From: Cryobacterium aureum
Lineage (GTDB): Bacteria; Actinomycetota; Actinomycetes; Actinomycetales; Microbacteriaceae
Length of the DNA: 64,000 bases
Assembly (NCBI RefSeq): GCF_002954245.1
Contig: NZ_PPTG01000014.1
Coordinates: forward strand, 186,001-250,000
Direction: 5' to 3'
Shown: piece after piece, positions 7,722 through 16,586 of the stretch
How the letters are laid out: each line of letters opens with the position of its first letter
How positions within the stretch are numbered: position 1 is the stretch's first letter
Position numbers and translations under genes: made by a program
The notes under the pieces: model-generated
What the model saw: the letters and a program-made list of their open reading frames with translations, nothing else
Databases searched by the model: none
Told to the model about the DNA's origin: nothing

Positions 7722-7829
7722 ATGCCCGCACCCGACCTGATTTCGCTCACGGCTGCTCCCCCGCATCATCCGGAGCGAGGAGCTGGACTCGACTGTTGTC
7801 ATCGGCACACGGTCGGGCCTACGCCGTGA
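7722..7829 (+). pseudogene. Possible truncated gene start (35 codons)
   Basis: An ATG with a good Shine-Dalgarno (AGGAG, eight bases upstream) and a -10-like TAGGAT at 7685-7690 opens MPAPDLISLTAAPP, which has the look of a real N-terminus, but the frame closes after 35 codons, inside the end of the convergent ABC ATPase gene. It may be the 5' stump of a lost gene or chance. I do not recognise the protein. Confidence 0.2.
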
Positions 7830-8607
7830 GAGTCAGCGCCGAGTGGGTCTTGGCCTTCTGAATCTCGGCGTACAGATCATGTCTGAGCTCGGAGAACCGC
7901 GGCAACGCCCTGGTTGAGAGCTGGTCGCGCTCGGACGGCAGGTCGATGATCATCTCTCGTTGCACGATCGTCGGCGTCGATGACAACACGATCACGCGCT
8001 CAGCCAAATAGACGGCCTCGTCGATGTCGTGGGTCACGAACAGCGTGGTGATCTTCAAGTCCCGCCAGATCTCGCGAACCAGGTCTTCCAGATCGGCTCG
8101 GGTCTGCGCATCAACTGCAGCGAACGGCTCATCCATGAGGAGGACGTCGGGCCGGTACGCTATCGCGCGGGCGATGGCGACTCGCTGCTGCATACCACCG
8201 GAGAGTTGCCACGGATATGATCGCGCCGAGTTTTCCAGGCCGACATGGGCCAGGGCCTCCGCAACGCGCGCCCCGCGTTCTTTCCCCGGAATCTTGAGTT
8301 CTTTGAGCGGCAGTTCTACATTCTCAGCGATGCGCAGCCACGGGAACAAACTGCGCCCATACTCCTGAAAGACGAGGGCGAGCCCCTCCGGCGGTCCGGC
8401 AACGGCTTTGTCGGCAACCCGGACCGTGCCCGAGGTTGGTTTCATGAGGCCGGCCATGCATTTCAGCAGGGTCGTTTTGCCGCTCCCAGAAGGTCCGACC
8501 AGGCACACGAATTCGCCCGGGGCAACGGTGAAATGTACATCTCGCAAGGCCTCAAAACTCGTCTCGGCCGTGCGGTAGAGCTTCTGCAAATGAGTGACTT
8601 CAAGCAT
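7819..8607 (-). CDS. ABC transporter ATPase, nitrate/sulfonate/taurine type
   Basis: 262 residues with every ABC motif: Walker A GPSGSGKTT, Q-loop FQEYGRSLFPWL, signature LSGGMQQR, Walker B VLLMDEP and the switch histidine in TLFVTHD. The sequence is closest to the SsuB/TauB/NrtD group, which powers uptake of sulfonates, taurine, nitrate, pyrimidine precursors and similar solutes. Last gene of a four-gene unit (binding protein, two permeases, ATPase) on the minus strand, 25 bases after the second permease. The substrate is unknown; a nitrogenous compound is plausible because the unit is divergent from the iclR-hut operon. Confidence 0.88.
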   Translation of the reverse strand: MLEVTHLQKLYRTAETSFEALRDVHFTVAPGEFVCLVGPSGSGKTTLLKCMAGLMKPTSGTVRVADKAVAGPPEGLALVFQEYGRSLFPWLRIAENVELPLKELKIPGKERGARVAEALAHVGLENSARSYPWQLSGGMQQRVAIARAIAYRPDVLLMDEPFAAVDAQTRADLEDLVREIWRDLKITTLFVTHDIDEAVYLAERVIVLSSTPTIVQREMIIDLPSERDQLSTRALPRFSELRHDLYAEIQKAKTHSALTLTA

Positions 8608-8632
8608 GGGATTCCTTTACTTTGCTGGTCGG

Positions 8633-9418
8633 TCAAGCATCACGAGCCGCGCGGCGCATGCCGGTGTACCACCGCAGCGAGCGCGACTCGAAGATTTGAA
8701 AGAAAACGGATGCCACCAGCCCCAGCAGCCCGAGCACGATGATGCCGGTCCACATTTCGGGAAGCGCAAAGTTGCGTTGGAACTGCACTACGGTGAAGCC
8801 CAGCCCGTTGGTGGCGGCGAACATCTCACTGATGACCATCAGGATGATTCCGACCGATAGGCCTTGGCGCATTCCGGCGAGAATTTGCGGGGATGCTGCC
8901 GGAAGGATGAGCTTGACGATACGTCGCCGTGGGCTCAGTCGATACGACTTGGCGGTGTCGATCATGACGGAATCGACGGCCCGCACCCCCTCGACGGTGT
9001 TCAGCAAAATCGGCCACAGGCATCCCAACAGCACGACAATGATCTTCATCGTGTCGCCAATACCGGCGAACAGACCGATAATCGGCACGAGCACCGGTCC
9101 GGGAATGGCGCGAAACAGTTCGAGTGTTGGCTCACAGTAGGCCCGCACCCGGGGAAGCAAGCCGATGAGGGTGCCGAGTGCGACTGCAATGACGGTCGCG
9201 ACGACGAAGCCGACGAGTAAACGCCAGACGCTCGCGAATCCGTCGACAACGAGGCGAGATTCCATGCCGCCGTCGAGCCAGGTCGCCGGGAACGCCTGGA
9301 GTATGCGCTGCAAGGATGGAAAATACACGTTTGTGCTGTCGAAGCTGACCACCCACCACGTCGCCACAAGTACGACCGGCAGGGCCAGGGTGTGGAGGAT
9401 TGATTGCGCAGCTTTCAT
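8633..9418 (-). CDS. ABC transporter permease (SsuC/TauC type), second
   Basis: 261 residues, about six transmembrane helices, with the cytoplasmic EAA-type loop (MIDTAKSYRLSPRRRIVKLILPAASPQILAGMRQG) that docks on the ATPase. The ATG at 9418 overlaps the stop of the preceding permease (ATGA), indicating coupling. The two permeases are only distantly alike, so the transporter is expected to be a heterodimer. Confidence 0.85.
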   Translation of the reverse strand: MKAAQSILHTLALPVVLVATWWVVSFDSTNVYFPSLQRILQAFPATWLDGGMESRLVVDGFASVWRLLVGFVVATVIAVALGTLIGLLPRVRAYCEPTLELFRAIPGPVLVPIIGLFAGIGDTMKIIVVLLGCLWPILLNTVEGVRAVDSVMIDTAKSYRLSPRRRIVKLILPAASPQILAGMRQGLSVGIILMVISEMFAATNGLGFTVVQFQRNFALPEMWTGIIVLGLLGLVASVFFQIFESRSLRWYTGMRRAARDA

Positions 9419-10272
9419 TCGCTGGCATCCTTTCTGAACGACATGTGCCAGGCCAACACGCGCTTCTCCACGAGCCGGACAACGATATTGACCGCCAGAC
9501 CGAGCAGTCCGGTGATGAGGACAAGCGCATACATTCGCGCGTTCGCCCCTCCGGACTCGGCGAGCGCGATACTTTGGCCGAGCCCCGGCGTACCGATGAT
9601 GAGCTGCGCCGTGACGGTCAGCACCAGGGCTACCGTGGCGGCCAGACGGATGCCGGTCATCACGAATGGAAGCGCGGTCGGCCAAATCACATACCGCATC
9701 ACGCCCCACCGACTGAACCGGTACGACCGTGCCGTGTCGGCGACGACCGGGTCAACATCGGCGACCCCGTACACCGTTTGCACGAGAACCTGCCAGAAGG
9801 CGGCATAGATGACGAGGACAAGGGCTGACTCGTAACGCGGGCCGAAGACCAGCACCACCAACGGCACCAGGGCGACCGAAGGAATCGGACGCAGAAATTC
9901 AACGGTTGAGGACGTCGCACGTCGCAGCGGTTCACTGCTGCCGAGAAGCACCCCGACAACGATGCCGGCTACCGACGCCACGACCAGGCCAATCGCCCAG
10001 ACGTAGATCGTGTCGTAGACGGCCATCCACATGGTGGCTTCGCCGAGTAAGTCGATGAAAGCGGCCAGAATCACAGTTGTCGGCGGCAGATCCTGGGCTC
10101 GGACGATACCCAGGGGTGCCAGAAACTGGGCGATGAGTGCGACGGTCAGTAGCCCGGCGCAGCCGAGCAACGTGTTCGTTGCGCGGCCGCGCGCCCGGAA
10201 CCGCCGCCGCGACAAAGCGGAGGTGTTGACCCTCACCTCGAACGTGGGGAGGGTGTCCAGGCGATTACTCAT
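9415..10272 (-). CDS. ABC transporter permease (SsuC/TauC type), first
   Basis: 285 residues with a 35-residue basic cytoplasmic N-terminus (SRRRFRARGRATN) and about six membrane helices. The docking loop reads VADTARSYRFSRWGVMRYVIWPTALPFVMTGIR, the consensus of this permease family. It overlaps the binding-protein gene upstream and the second permease downstream by four bases each (ATGA), so the whole transporter is made from one coupled mRNA. Confidence 0.85.
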   Translation of the reverse strand: MSNRLDTLPTFEVRVNTSALSRRRFRARGRATNTLLGCAGLLTVALIAQFLAPLGIVRAQDLPPTTVILAAFIDLLGEATMWMAVYDTIYVWAIGLVVASVAGIVVGVLLGSSEPLRRATSSTVEFLRPIPSVALVPLVVLVFGPRYESALVLVIYAAFWQVLVQTVYGVADVDPVVADTARSYRFSRWGVMRYVIWPTALPFVMTGIRLAATVALVLTVTAQLIIGTPGLGQSIALAESGGANARMYALVLITGLLGLAVNIVVRLVEKRVLAWHMSFRKDASE

Positions 10273-11276
10273 TTGGCGATAAAGCCGTCATAGTCCGGCT
10301 CATCACCCAGAACGCCGTAGCTGATGGCCGCCGCCGCAAGCGTTTCCAGGCCGGCCCGATTAATCTCGGGGATCCACTGCGACAGTCCCACCGTCGCGGC
10401 CAGGTCGGGGCTCAGTGACGCGTAGTCCTGGATGATCGCCCGAACAGCGTCCTCATGAGCGGATGCAAACGCGAACGACTCCGAGAGGGCCTCCCGGAAG
10501 CTCGCGACGAGTTCCGGGTTGGTCTCGACCGTTTGCGCGGATGCGAAGTAGAAGGCGGAATCGAAGTTCTCGGCCATGTCGACCATGGGGCTCGCGGCGA
10601 TCACTCCGCCTTCCTGCAGAATCTGGGTACGGAACGGTTCCGTGGTCCAGGCCGCGTCAACCTCTCCGGCTGCCAACTGGGCTGGCATGTTCGGGTAGGG
10701 AACCTCGACGAACGAGATTAAATCAGGGTCGCCCCCGGCCTGCTCCAGGGAATGCCGAATGGTGATCTCACCGAAGTTACTGAGAGCGTTGATCGCCACA
10801 GTCTTGCCTTCCAGGTCGAGAATGCTCTCGATACCGCTGCTGGCCAACGCGGCAACCTCTGTGGTGTCGGCTCCGTCGATATTGGTCGAGGTGGAACCGT
10901 TCGAAATGACTTGGATCGGAATTTCGTTCTGGTGGGCGACCAGCAGTGAGACGACATTGCTGTAGCCGAAGTCGTACTCGCCGGAGACCACGGCGGGGAC
11001 GATAGCTGCACCGCCTTGGGCGAGCTGTATGTCTAATTCCATGCCGTGGTCGGCGAAGATGCCTTGTTCAATGCCCAGGTAGATCGGAGCGACATCGGTG
11101 ATCGGGATCAGCCCGAGAGTCACCGTTGTGAGCCCGCCATCCGCGGTTGTCTCGGCGGCACCGGGATTGGTCGGGCTGCAGCCGGCCAGAGCCAGTGCTG
11201 CGACGAAGGCGATCGCCGCGGACGAGATCGCGGGGCCAAACGGCCTACGAGGTGAGCTGGCACGAATTGCGCTCAT
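10269..11276 (-). CDS. ABC transporter substrate-binding lipoprotein (NMT1/THI5-like)
   Basis: 335 residues. Lipoprotein signal peptide ending LALAGC, with the lipidated Cys at residue 33. The mature part has NMT1/SsuA-like features: LGLIPITDVAPIYLGIEQGIFADHGMELDIQLAQGG, then VSGEYDFGYSNVVSLLVAH and LEGKTVAINALSNFGEITIRHSLEQAGGD, the usual hinge-and-lobe segments of proteins binding thiamine precursors, sulfonates, nitrate or riboflavin. The ATG at 11276 has GGAAGGA upstream. It heads the transporter operon and faces the IclR gene across a 338-base intergenic region. Confidence 0.85.
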   Translation of the reverse strand: MSAIRASSPRRPFGPAISSAAIAFVAALALAGCSPTNPGAAETTADGGLTTVTLGLIPITDVAPIYLGIEQGIFADHGMELDIQLAQGGAAIVPAVVSGEYDFGYSNVVSLLVAHQNEIPIQVISNGSTSTNIDGADTTEVAALASSGIESILDLEGKTVAINALSNFGEITIRHSLEQAGGDPDLISFVEVPYPNMPAQLAAGEVDAAWTTEPFRTQILQEGGVIAASPMVDMAENFDSAFYFASAQTVETNPELVASFREALSESFAFASAHEDAVRAIIQDYASLSPDLAATVGLSQWIPEINRAGLETLAAAAISYGVLGDEPDYDGFIAK

Positions 11277-11614
11277 GGTGGGTGGTCCTTCCGAAAACGC
11301 TGAGCTCCTCCGACATGATCGGGGAGGGTGTTGAATCAGATGCTGAATGAGAATGGCTCTCGCTTCATGGGAATGAAAAGTCATTGTCAATGTATGAAAA
11401 GTATCCGTGAATGCCGAATGATGTCAAGGTTTCGTTAGATGGAAATCAGCACGTTACTTGATCGAAACATCCGTGCCCCACTGTGGTTTTCGTGCTCATG
11501 ATGCACGTATGACCGAATATTTACGACGTGAGCACCCAAGAAGTTATTGTCATCCAATAAAAAAGATGTTTTACTGAATGCAATCATGAGCGCGACAGAA
11601 ACACGAGGGGCTTG
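11277..11614 (-). promoter_or_regulatory. Divergent control region between the ABC operon and iclR-hut
   Basis: About 340 bases without a gene and clearly more AT-rich than the surroundings. It must carry promoters for both directions and probably the IclR operators. Visible candidates are a CATTG-T-CAATG inverted repeat near 11386-11396 and the TTATTG/CAATAA repeat at 11544-11560. I found no confident -35/-10 pair and no copy of the HutR motif described in corynebacteria. Confidence 0.45.
11544..11560. promoter_or_regulatory. Inverted repeat TTATTG-N5-CAATAA, candidate IclR operator
   Basis: Perfect six-base arms with a five-base spacer (17 bp in all), 55 bases before the iclR start. Size, symmetry and position fit an autoregulatory operator of the downstream regulator, but this is inference only. 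Confidence 0.4.
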
Positions 11615-12271
11615 ATGAGCGCAGTACCTGGCAAGGCCGACACGACCACCCGAACGGCCGAACGTGCTTTGGCGCTGCTCAGCGTTGTTTGTGAGCGCGG
11701 CTCGCTCACGCTCGGTGAGGCCGCGAAAGCGGTGGACCTCTCCGCCAGTACGGCGCTGCGTCTGCTCCGCACGCTCGAGGCAACAACCTTTATTCGGCGT
11801 GACGACGATGGCAATTACCGCCCGGGGGTGGCCATCGTGCAGCTCGGCGTTCTCGCTTTGAGTCAGGAATCACTCGTGGCGCTGTGCCACGAGCCGATGA
11901 CACGGATTGTGGAGCAGACCGGTGAATCGGCCTATCTGAGCATTCCCGCCCCCGGACGACAGGGACTGTACGTGGCAATTGTTGAGGGAACTCACTCTGT
12001 GCGACACGCGAACTGGGTCGGGCGCAAGTTTCCCCTTGATTCGAGCGCCTCCGGCAAGGCCCTGCAGGGCGGCAGCGGCCCAAGCGGATACTGCGTGGTC
12101 AGCGACGGGGTCGAGCGTGACGTCACCGCAATTGCCGTACCGATCACTGTCAGTGACCAAATTGTGGGCGCCCTCAGCGTTGTCGTCCCGAGCTATCGAA
12201 TCACGACCTCAACCATCGAACGCATCAGCCAAATTCTGCTCGGGGAAGCACGTCAGCTCTACGCCACGTGA
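11615..12271 (+). CDS. IclR-family transcriptional regulator, probably of the hut genes
   Basis: 218 residues. N-terminal winged HTH (TAERALALLSVVCERGSLTLGEAAKAVDLSASTALRLLRTLE) followed by the IclR ligand-binding domain (SAYLSIPAPGRQGLYVAIVEGTHSVRH). The domain is shorter than usual: between SSASGKAL and DVTAIAVPI only about 20 residues remain where the family normally has about 50, so the protein is 218 instead of about 250 residues. ATG chosen four bases after GAGGGG; a TTG one codon earlier is possible. Sixty bases separate it from hutU on the same strand. IclR-type HutR proteins control histidine use in corynebacteria, which supports the assignment; it may also control the divergent transporter. 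Confidence 0.75.
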   Translation: MSAVPGKADTTTRTAERALALLSVVCERGSLTLGEAAKAVDLSASTALRLLRTLEATTFIRRDDDGNYRPGVAIVQLGVLALSQESLVALCHEPMTRIVEQTGESAYLSIPAPGRQGLYVAIVEGTHSVRHANWVGRKFPLDSSASGKALQGGSGPSGYCVVSDGVERDVTAIAVPITVSDQIVGALSVVVPSYRITTSTIERISQILLGEARQLYAT

Positions 12272-12331
12272 CCAGCCCAGGCACTTTCCCGCAACATCCA
12301 CTGCCCCAGCCAGAATAAGGGAATCCCGACC

Positions 12332-14017
12332 ATGACCAGCACCGCGTCGAACACCACCACCCCCCACACCGCACGCCCCGTTCGCGCCGCGCGCGGCACC
12401 GAATTGACCGCGAAGAGCTGGCAGACCGAGGGACCGCTGCGCATGCTCATGAACAACCTCGACCCCGAGGTTGCCGAGCGCCCCGACGACCTCGTCGTCT
12501 ACGGCGGCACCGGCAAGGCCGCCCGTAACTGGGAGTGCTACGACGCGATCGTGCGCACCCTTGAAACGTTGGAAAAAGACGAAACGCTGCTCGTGCAGTC
12601 CGGCAAACCGGTCGGCGTGTTTCGCACCCATGAGTGGGCGCCGCGGGTGCTCATCGCCAACTCCAACCTGGTGGGCGACTGGGCCACCTGGCCCGAGTTT
12701 CGCCGACTCGAGCACCTGGGGCTCACCATGTACGGGCAGATGACCGCTGGATCGTGGATCTACATCGGCACCCAGGGCATTCTGCAGGGCACTTACGAAA
12801 CCTTCGGGGCCGTGGCCACCAAACGGTTCAACGGCACGCTGGCAGGCACACTCACGCTGACCGGCGGGGCCGGCGGCATGGGCGGCGCGCAGCCGCTCGC
12901 CGTCACCATGAACGACGGCGTCATACTGATCGTCGACGTCGACCCGGCCCGACTGCAGCGCCGCGTCGATCACGGTTACCTCGACGAGATGACCGACGAC
13001 ATCGATGACGCCATAGCCCGGGTGCTTGCGGCCAAGACCGAACGCCGCGCCCTGTCGGTGGGCCTGGTCGGCAATGCCGCGACGGTGTTCGCGGAGTTGC
13101 TCGCCCGCAAAGTACCGATCGATATCGTCACCGACCAGACCAGCGCCCACGACCCGCTCTCCTACCTGCCCGAAGGCGTCACGGTTGAGGAATGGCACGC
13201 CTACGCTGCCGAGAACCCCGAGGAGTTCACCGTGCGCGCCCGCGCCGCGATGGCCAAGCAGGTCAAGGCCATGGTCGAATTTCAGGATGCCGGAGCGGAA
13301 GTTTTCGACTACGGCAACTCCATTCGGGCCGAAGCGAAGCTCGGGGGCTACGACCGGGCTTTCGAGTTTCCGGGGTTTGTGCCGGCCTACATTCGGCCGC
13401 TATTCGCCGAGGGCAAGGGGCCGTTCCGCTGGGTAGCGCTCTCCGGCGACCGTGCCGACATCGCGGCCACCGACAGGGCCATTCTCGAGCTGTTCCCCGA
13501 CGATGCCGGTCTGCACCGCTGGATCACGAAGGCCGAAGAAAAGGTGCAGTTCGAAGGCCTGCCGGCCCGCATTTGTTGGCTGGGCTACAAGGAACGACAC
13601 CTCGCCGGGCTCAAGTTCAACGAAATGGTCGCCTCCGGCGAACTCAGCGCGCCCATCGTGATCGGCCGCGATCACCTCGACTCGGGCTCGGTCGCCTCGC
13701 CCTACCGCGAGACCGAGGGCATGAAAGACGGCTCAGACGCGATTGCAGACTGGCCGCTCCTGAACGCGCTGCTGAACACCGCGTCCGGCGCGACCTGGGT
13801 GTCGATTCACCACGGCGGCGGTGTGGGAATCGGCCGCAGCATCCATGCCGGACAGGTCATCGTCGCCGACGGCACGGCGCTGGCTGCCGAGAAGATCGAG
13901 CGCGTGTTAACCAACGATCCCGGCACCGGCGTCATGCGTCACGTCGACGCGGGCTACGAACGGGCCGAAGAAGTGGCCCGCGACCGCGGTCTGCGCGTGC
14001 CCATGTGGGAAGAGTGA
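12332..14017 (+). CDS. hutU: Urocanate hydratase
   Basis: 561 residues, the normal length. Adds water to urocanate to give 4-imidazolone-5-propionate, the second step of histidine breakdown, using tightly bound NAD+. Family landmarks are present: [15 protein letters not shown] near the start, [12 protein letters not shown], the NAD-binding [17 protein letters not shown], and the C-terminal [17 protein letters not shown]. It opens the hut operon behind iclR; its stop codon overlaps the start of the amidohydrolase gene (TGATG). No histidine ammonia-lyase gene is in this window, so hutH must be elsewhere or urocanate is taken up directly. Confidence 0.96.
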   Translation: MTSTASNTTTPHTARPVRAARGTELTAKSWQTEGPLRMLMNNLDPEVAERPDDLVVYGGTGKAARNWECYDAIVRTLETLEKDETLLVQSGKPVGVFRTHEWAPRVLIANSNLVGDWATWPEFRRLEHLGLTMYGQMTAGSWIYIGTQGILQGTYETFGAVATKRFNGTLAGTLTLTGGAGGMGGAQPLAVTMNDGVILIVDVDPARLQRRVDHGYLDEMTDDIDDAIARVLAAKTERRALSVGLVGNAATVFAELLARKVPIDIVTDQTSAHDPLSYLPEGVTVEEWHAYAAENPEEFTVRARAAMAKQVKAMVEFQDAGAEVFDYGNSIRAEAKLGGYDRAFEFPGFVPAYIRPLFAEGKGPFRWVALSGDRADIAATDRAILELFPDDAGLHRWITKAEEKVQFEGLPARICWLGYKERHLAGLKFNEMVASGELSAPIVIGRDHLDSGSVASPYRETEGMKDGSDAIADWPLLNALLNTASGATWVSIHHGGGVGIGRSIHAGQVIVADGTALAAEKIERVLTNDPGTGVMRHVDAGYERAEEVARDRGLRVPMWEE

Positions 14018-15267
14018 TGCACGTACCTCGACTGCACGTACCTCGACTGCACGTACCTCAACTGCCCAGTGGCCTCGCCGAGATCGCTGATGTCGGCCGC
14101 GATCACCGTCGTGGCGGCTACTCGCGTCATCTCTGGCAGGCGGCCGACCTCGAGCTGCGCTCCTGGTTCGTCGAACGCGCCGAGCGCCTCGGTCTCGATG
14201 TCGAAACCGACCGGAACGGCAACCTCTGGGCCTGGTGGGGCCAGCCTGGAACGGACGCCGTCGTCACTGGCAGCCATCTCGACTCCGTTCCCGGCGGCGG
14301 CGCCTACGACGGGCCGCTCGGCGTGGTCTCCGCCCTCGAAGCCATCGGGCGACTGCAGGCCAGCGGCTTCGTTTCGACCAAACCGTGCGCCATTGTGATG
14401 TTCGCCGAAGAAGAGGGCTCCCGCTTCGGCGTCGCCTGCCTCGGCTCCCGGCTGTTGACCGGCGCCATCGATGCTGACCAGGCGCGGGCGCTCACCGACC
14501 ACGACGGCGTGACGCTGGCCGACGCCGCGCGGCAGGTCGGAGTCGACCCCGCCCACCTCGGCATCGACCGCGATGCGCTCGCCCGCATCGGACTGTTCAT
14601 TGAACTGCACGTTGAGCAGGGGCGCGGCCTGATCGATCTCGGCCAGCCCGTCGCCGTGGCATCATCGATTCTCGCCCACGGCCGCTGGCGGCTCACCGTC
14701 ACCGGTCAGGGCAATCACGCCGGCGCGACCACCATGGGTGAGCGCCGCGACCCGATGGTCGCCACCGCCCGGGCGATCGTCGGCGTGCAGGCGGCCGCTC
14801 TTTCACTCCCAGGAACCCGGGCGACGATCGGCCGCATCGAAGCGATCCCCGGCGGTACCAACGTCATCGCAAGTTCGGTGCACACCTGGCTCGATGCCCG
14901 CGCTGAGACCGACCAAGAAACTCGCCTGCTCGTGGCCGACATTGACGCTCGTGCCCAGCAGGCCGCCCAGCAGAACGGATGCTCCGCCACCCTCACCGAG
15001 GAATCCTGGGCCGGCGCGGTGCAGTTTCACCCCGGGCTCCGCGAGCGGTTTGCGAGGGCTCTCGGTCAGCTGCCCGAACTCCCCACCGGCGCCGGCCACG
15101 ACGCCGGCGTGCTCGCCGCCCAGGTGCCGAGTGCCATGCTGTTCGTGCGAAACCCCACCGGCATCTCACACGCGCCGGAGGAATTCGCCGAGACAGCAGA
15201 CTGTGCGGCCGGCGTCGATGCCCTGGAACTGCTGTTGCGCGAGCTGTTGTCAGAGCGCCCGCTGTGA
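14017..15267 (+). CDS. M20-family amidohydrolase (allantoate amidohydrolase-like) of the hut operon
   Basis: 416 residues of the M20 family of N-carbamoyl-amino acid/allantoate amidohydrolases: metal-binding GSHLDSVPGGGAYDGPLG, FAEEEGSRFG, ELHVEQG and the dimerisation-domain motif GQGNHAGATTMGERRD, ending in GAGHDAG. Such enzymes hydrolyse N-carbamoyl, N-formimino or ureido groups. Lying between hutU and hutF where a formylglutamate deformylase (HutG) would be needed, it probably removes the N-formyl group from N-formylglutamate; this is inference from position. Coupled to hutU (TGATG) and hutF (GTGA). The N-terminus carries three copies of a 15-base repeat (HVPRL, HVPRL, HVPQL) that the family lacks. 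Confidence 0.85.
   Translation: MHVPRLHVPRLHVPQLPSGLAEIADVGRDHRRGGYSRHLWQAADLELRSWFVERAERLGLDVETDRNGNLWAWWGQPGTDAVVTGSHLDSVPGGGAYDGPLGVVSALEAIGRLQASGFVSTKPCAIVMFAEEEGSRFGVACLGSRLLTGAIDADQARALTDHDGVTLADAARQVGVDPAHLGIDRDALARIGLFIELHVEQGRGLIDLGQPVAVASSILAHGRWRLTVTGQGNHAGATTMGERRDPMVATARAIVGVQAAALSLPGTRATIGRIEAIPGGTNVIASSVHTWLDARAETDQETRLLVADIDARAQQAAQQNGCSATLTEESWAGAVQFHPGLRERFARALGQLPELPTGAGHDAGVLAAQVPSAMLFVRNPTGISHAPEEFAETADCAAGVDALELLLRELLSERPL
14020..14064 (+). repeat. Three tandem 15-bp units at the start of the amidohydrolase gene
   Basis: CACGTACCTCGACTG twice in perfect copy, then once with a single change (CAACTG at the end). The units begin right after the ATG and stay in frame, adding about ten residues to the N-terminus. 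Confidence 0.9.
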
Positions 15268-16586
15268 GCAGCTTCTGGTGCGAGGCCCTCGTGATCGACG
15301 GCGTTGCCGTGACGGGGGTGCGGCTGGAGGCTGGCGCAGACGGACGCATCGCACGGGTTCAGCCGGGGGCTGCGGCGGAGGCCGCGGACATCCGTTTGGG
15401 TACGGTTGTGCCGGGGTTCGGCAATGCGCACTCGCATGCTTTTCACCGGGCACTGCGCGGCCAGACCCACGGGGAGGGCGGCGATTTCTGGCTCTGGCGG
15501 GAGCGGATGTACCGGGTCGCCGCCCAGCTCGACCCTGCGAAATATGAGGCCCTGGCCACGGCGGTGTTCGCCGAAATGCTCGTCAGTGGCTATACCGCGG
15601 TCGGCGAGTTCCACTACGTGCATCATCGCCGGGGCGGCACGCCGTATTCGGACGAGCACGCCATGGAACTGGCGCTCGCGGCGGCGGCGCGGGCCGTCGG
15701 CATCCGCTTGGTGCTGCTCGACACCGTTTACCTGCAGGGCGGCATTGGTCAGAAGCTCGCGCCGGAGCAGCAAGCTTTTGGCGACGGCAGCGCGGCCGGC
15801 TGGCTGACCCGCTGGCGCGCGCTTCGTGCTCAGCTGGCCGGCGACGATCTCGTAACACTCGGGGCGGCCCTGCACTCGGTGCGCGCTGTCACGCCCGACG
15901 CGATGCGCGAGGTGCTCGATGGGCTGCCCGTGGAGATTCCCCTGCACATTCACCTCTCCGAGCAGCCGCAGGAGAACGCGGATTGCCTGGCCGCGTACAG
16001 AATGACCCCGGCCGGCCTGCTCGATTCTCTCGGGGCACTGGCGCCGCGCCTGAGTGTGGTGCACGCGACCCATCTCAGCGACGACGACCGCGCACTTCTC
16101 GGCGACGCCGGGGTGAGCGTCGTCATGTGCCCCACCACCGAGGCCGATCTCGGCGACGGCATCGGGCCGGCGCTCGCTCTGGCCGCGGCCGGCGCGCCGA
16201 TCGCCCTGGGCTCAGACCAGAACGCGGTCATTGACCCGTTGCTGGAGATGCGCGGCCTCGAAATGGGCGAACGGCTCGCCTCCCACAAGCGCGGACGGTT
16301 CACCCCGGCCGCGTTGCTGAACGCAGCATCGACCGCCGGCTATGCCGCACTGGGGCTCGGCCGCCACCGGCTGCAGGTCAGCAACCCGTGCGATCTGGTC
16401 GAGATCAGCACGACCAGCGTGCGCACGGTCGGGTGCTCCGTCGCGCAGTTGCCGCTGACCGCAACGGCTTCCGATGTGCTGCGGGTGGTCGTTGGCGGGC
16501 GGCTCGTGGCCGAGTGCGGTCTGCTGGTTGGCGGCGAACGACCGGCAACGCTCATGGCCGATGCGCTCGCTAGGCTCGGCAGATGA
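15264..16586 (+). CDS. hutF: Formimidoylglutamate deiminase
   Basis: 440 residues of the amidohydrolase superfamily. Converts N-formimino-L-glutamate to N-formyl-L-glutamate and ammonia, as in the five-step histidine pathway. Metal ligands are visible: GFGNAHSHAFHRALRG near residue 45-60, HIHLSEQ, HATHL and the aspartate in LGSDQN. FWLWRERMYRVA is typical of HutF. A GTG start overlapping the preceding stop (GTGA at 15264-15267) matches the tight packing of the operon; the longer frame upstream lies inside the amidohydrolase gene. It overlaps hutI by four bases (ATGA). Confidence 0.9.
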   Translation: MSSFWCEALVIDGVAVTGVRLEAGADGRIARVQPGAAAEAADIRLGTVVPGFGNAHSHAFHRALRGQTHGEGGDFWLWRERMYRVAAQLDPAKYEALATAVFAEMLVSGYTAVGEFHYVHHRRGGTPYSDEHAMELALAAAARAVGIRLVLLDTVYLQGGIGQKLAPEQQAFGDGSAAGWLTRWRALRAQLAGDDLVTLGAALHSVRAVTPDAMREVLDGLPVEIPLHIHLSEQPQENADCLAAYRMTPAGLLDSLGALAPRLSVVHATHLSDDDRALLGDAGVSVVMCPTTEADLGDGIGPALALAAAGAPIALGSDQNAVIDPLLEMRGLEMGERLASHKRGRFTPAALLNAASTAGYAALGLGRHRLQVSNPCDLVEISTTSVRTVGCSVAQLPLTATASDVLRVVVGGRLVAECGLLVGGERPATLMADALARLGR

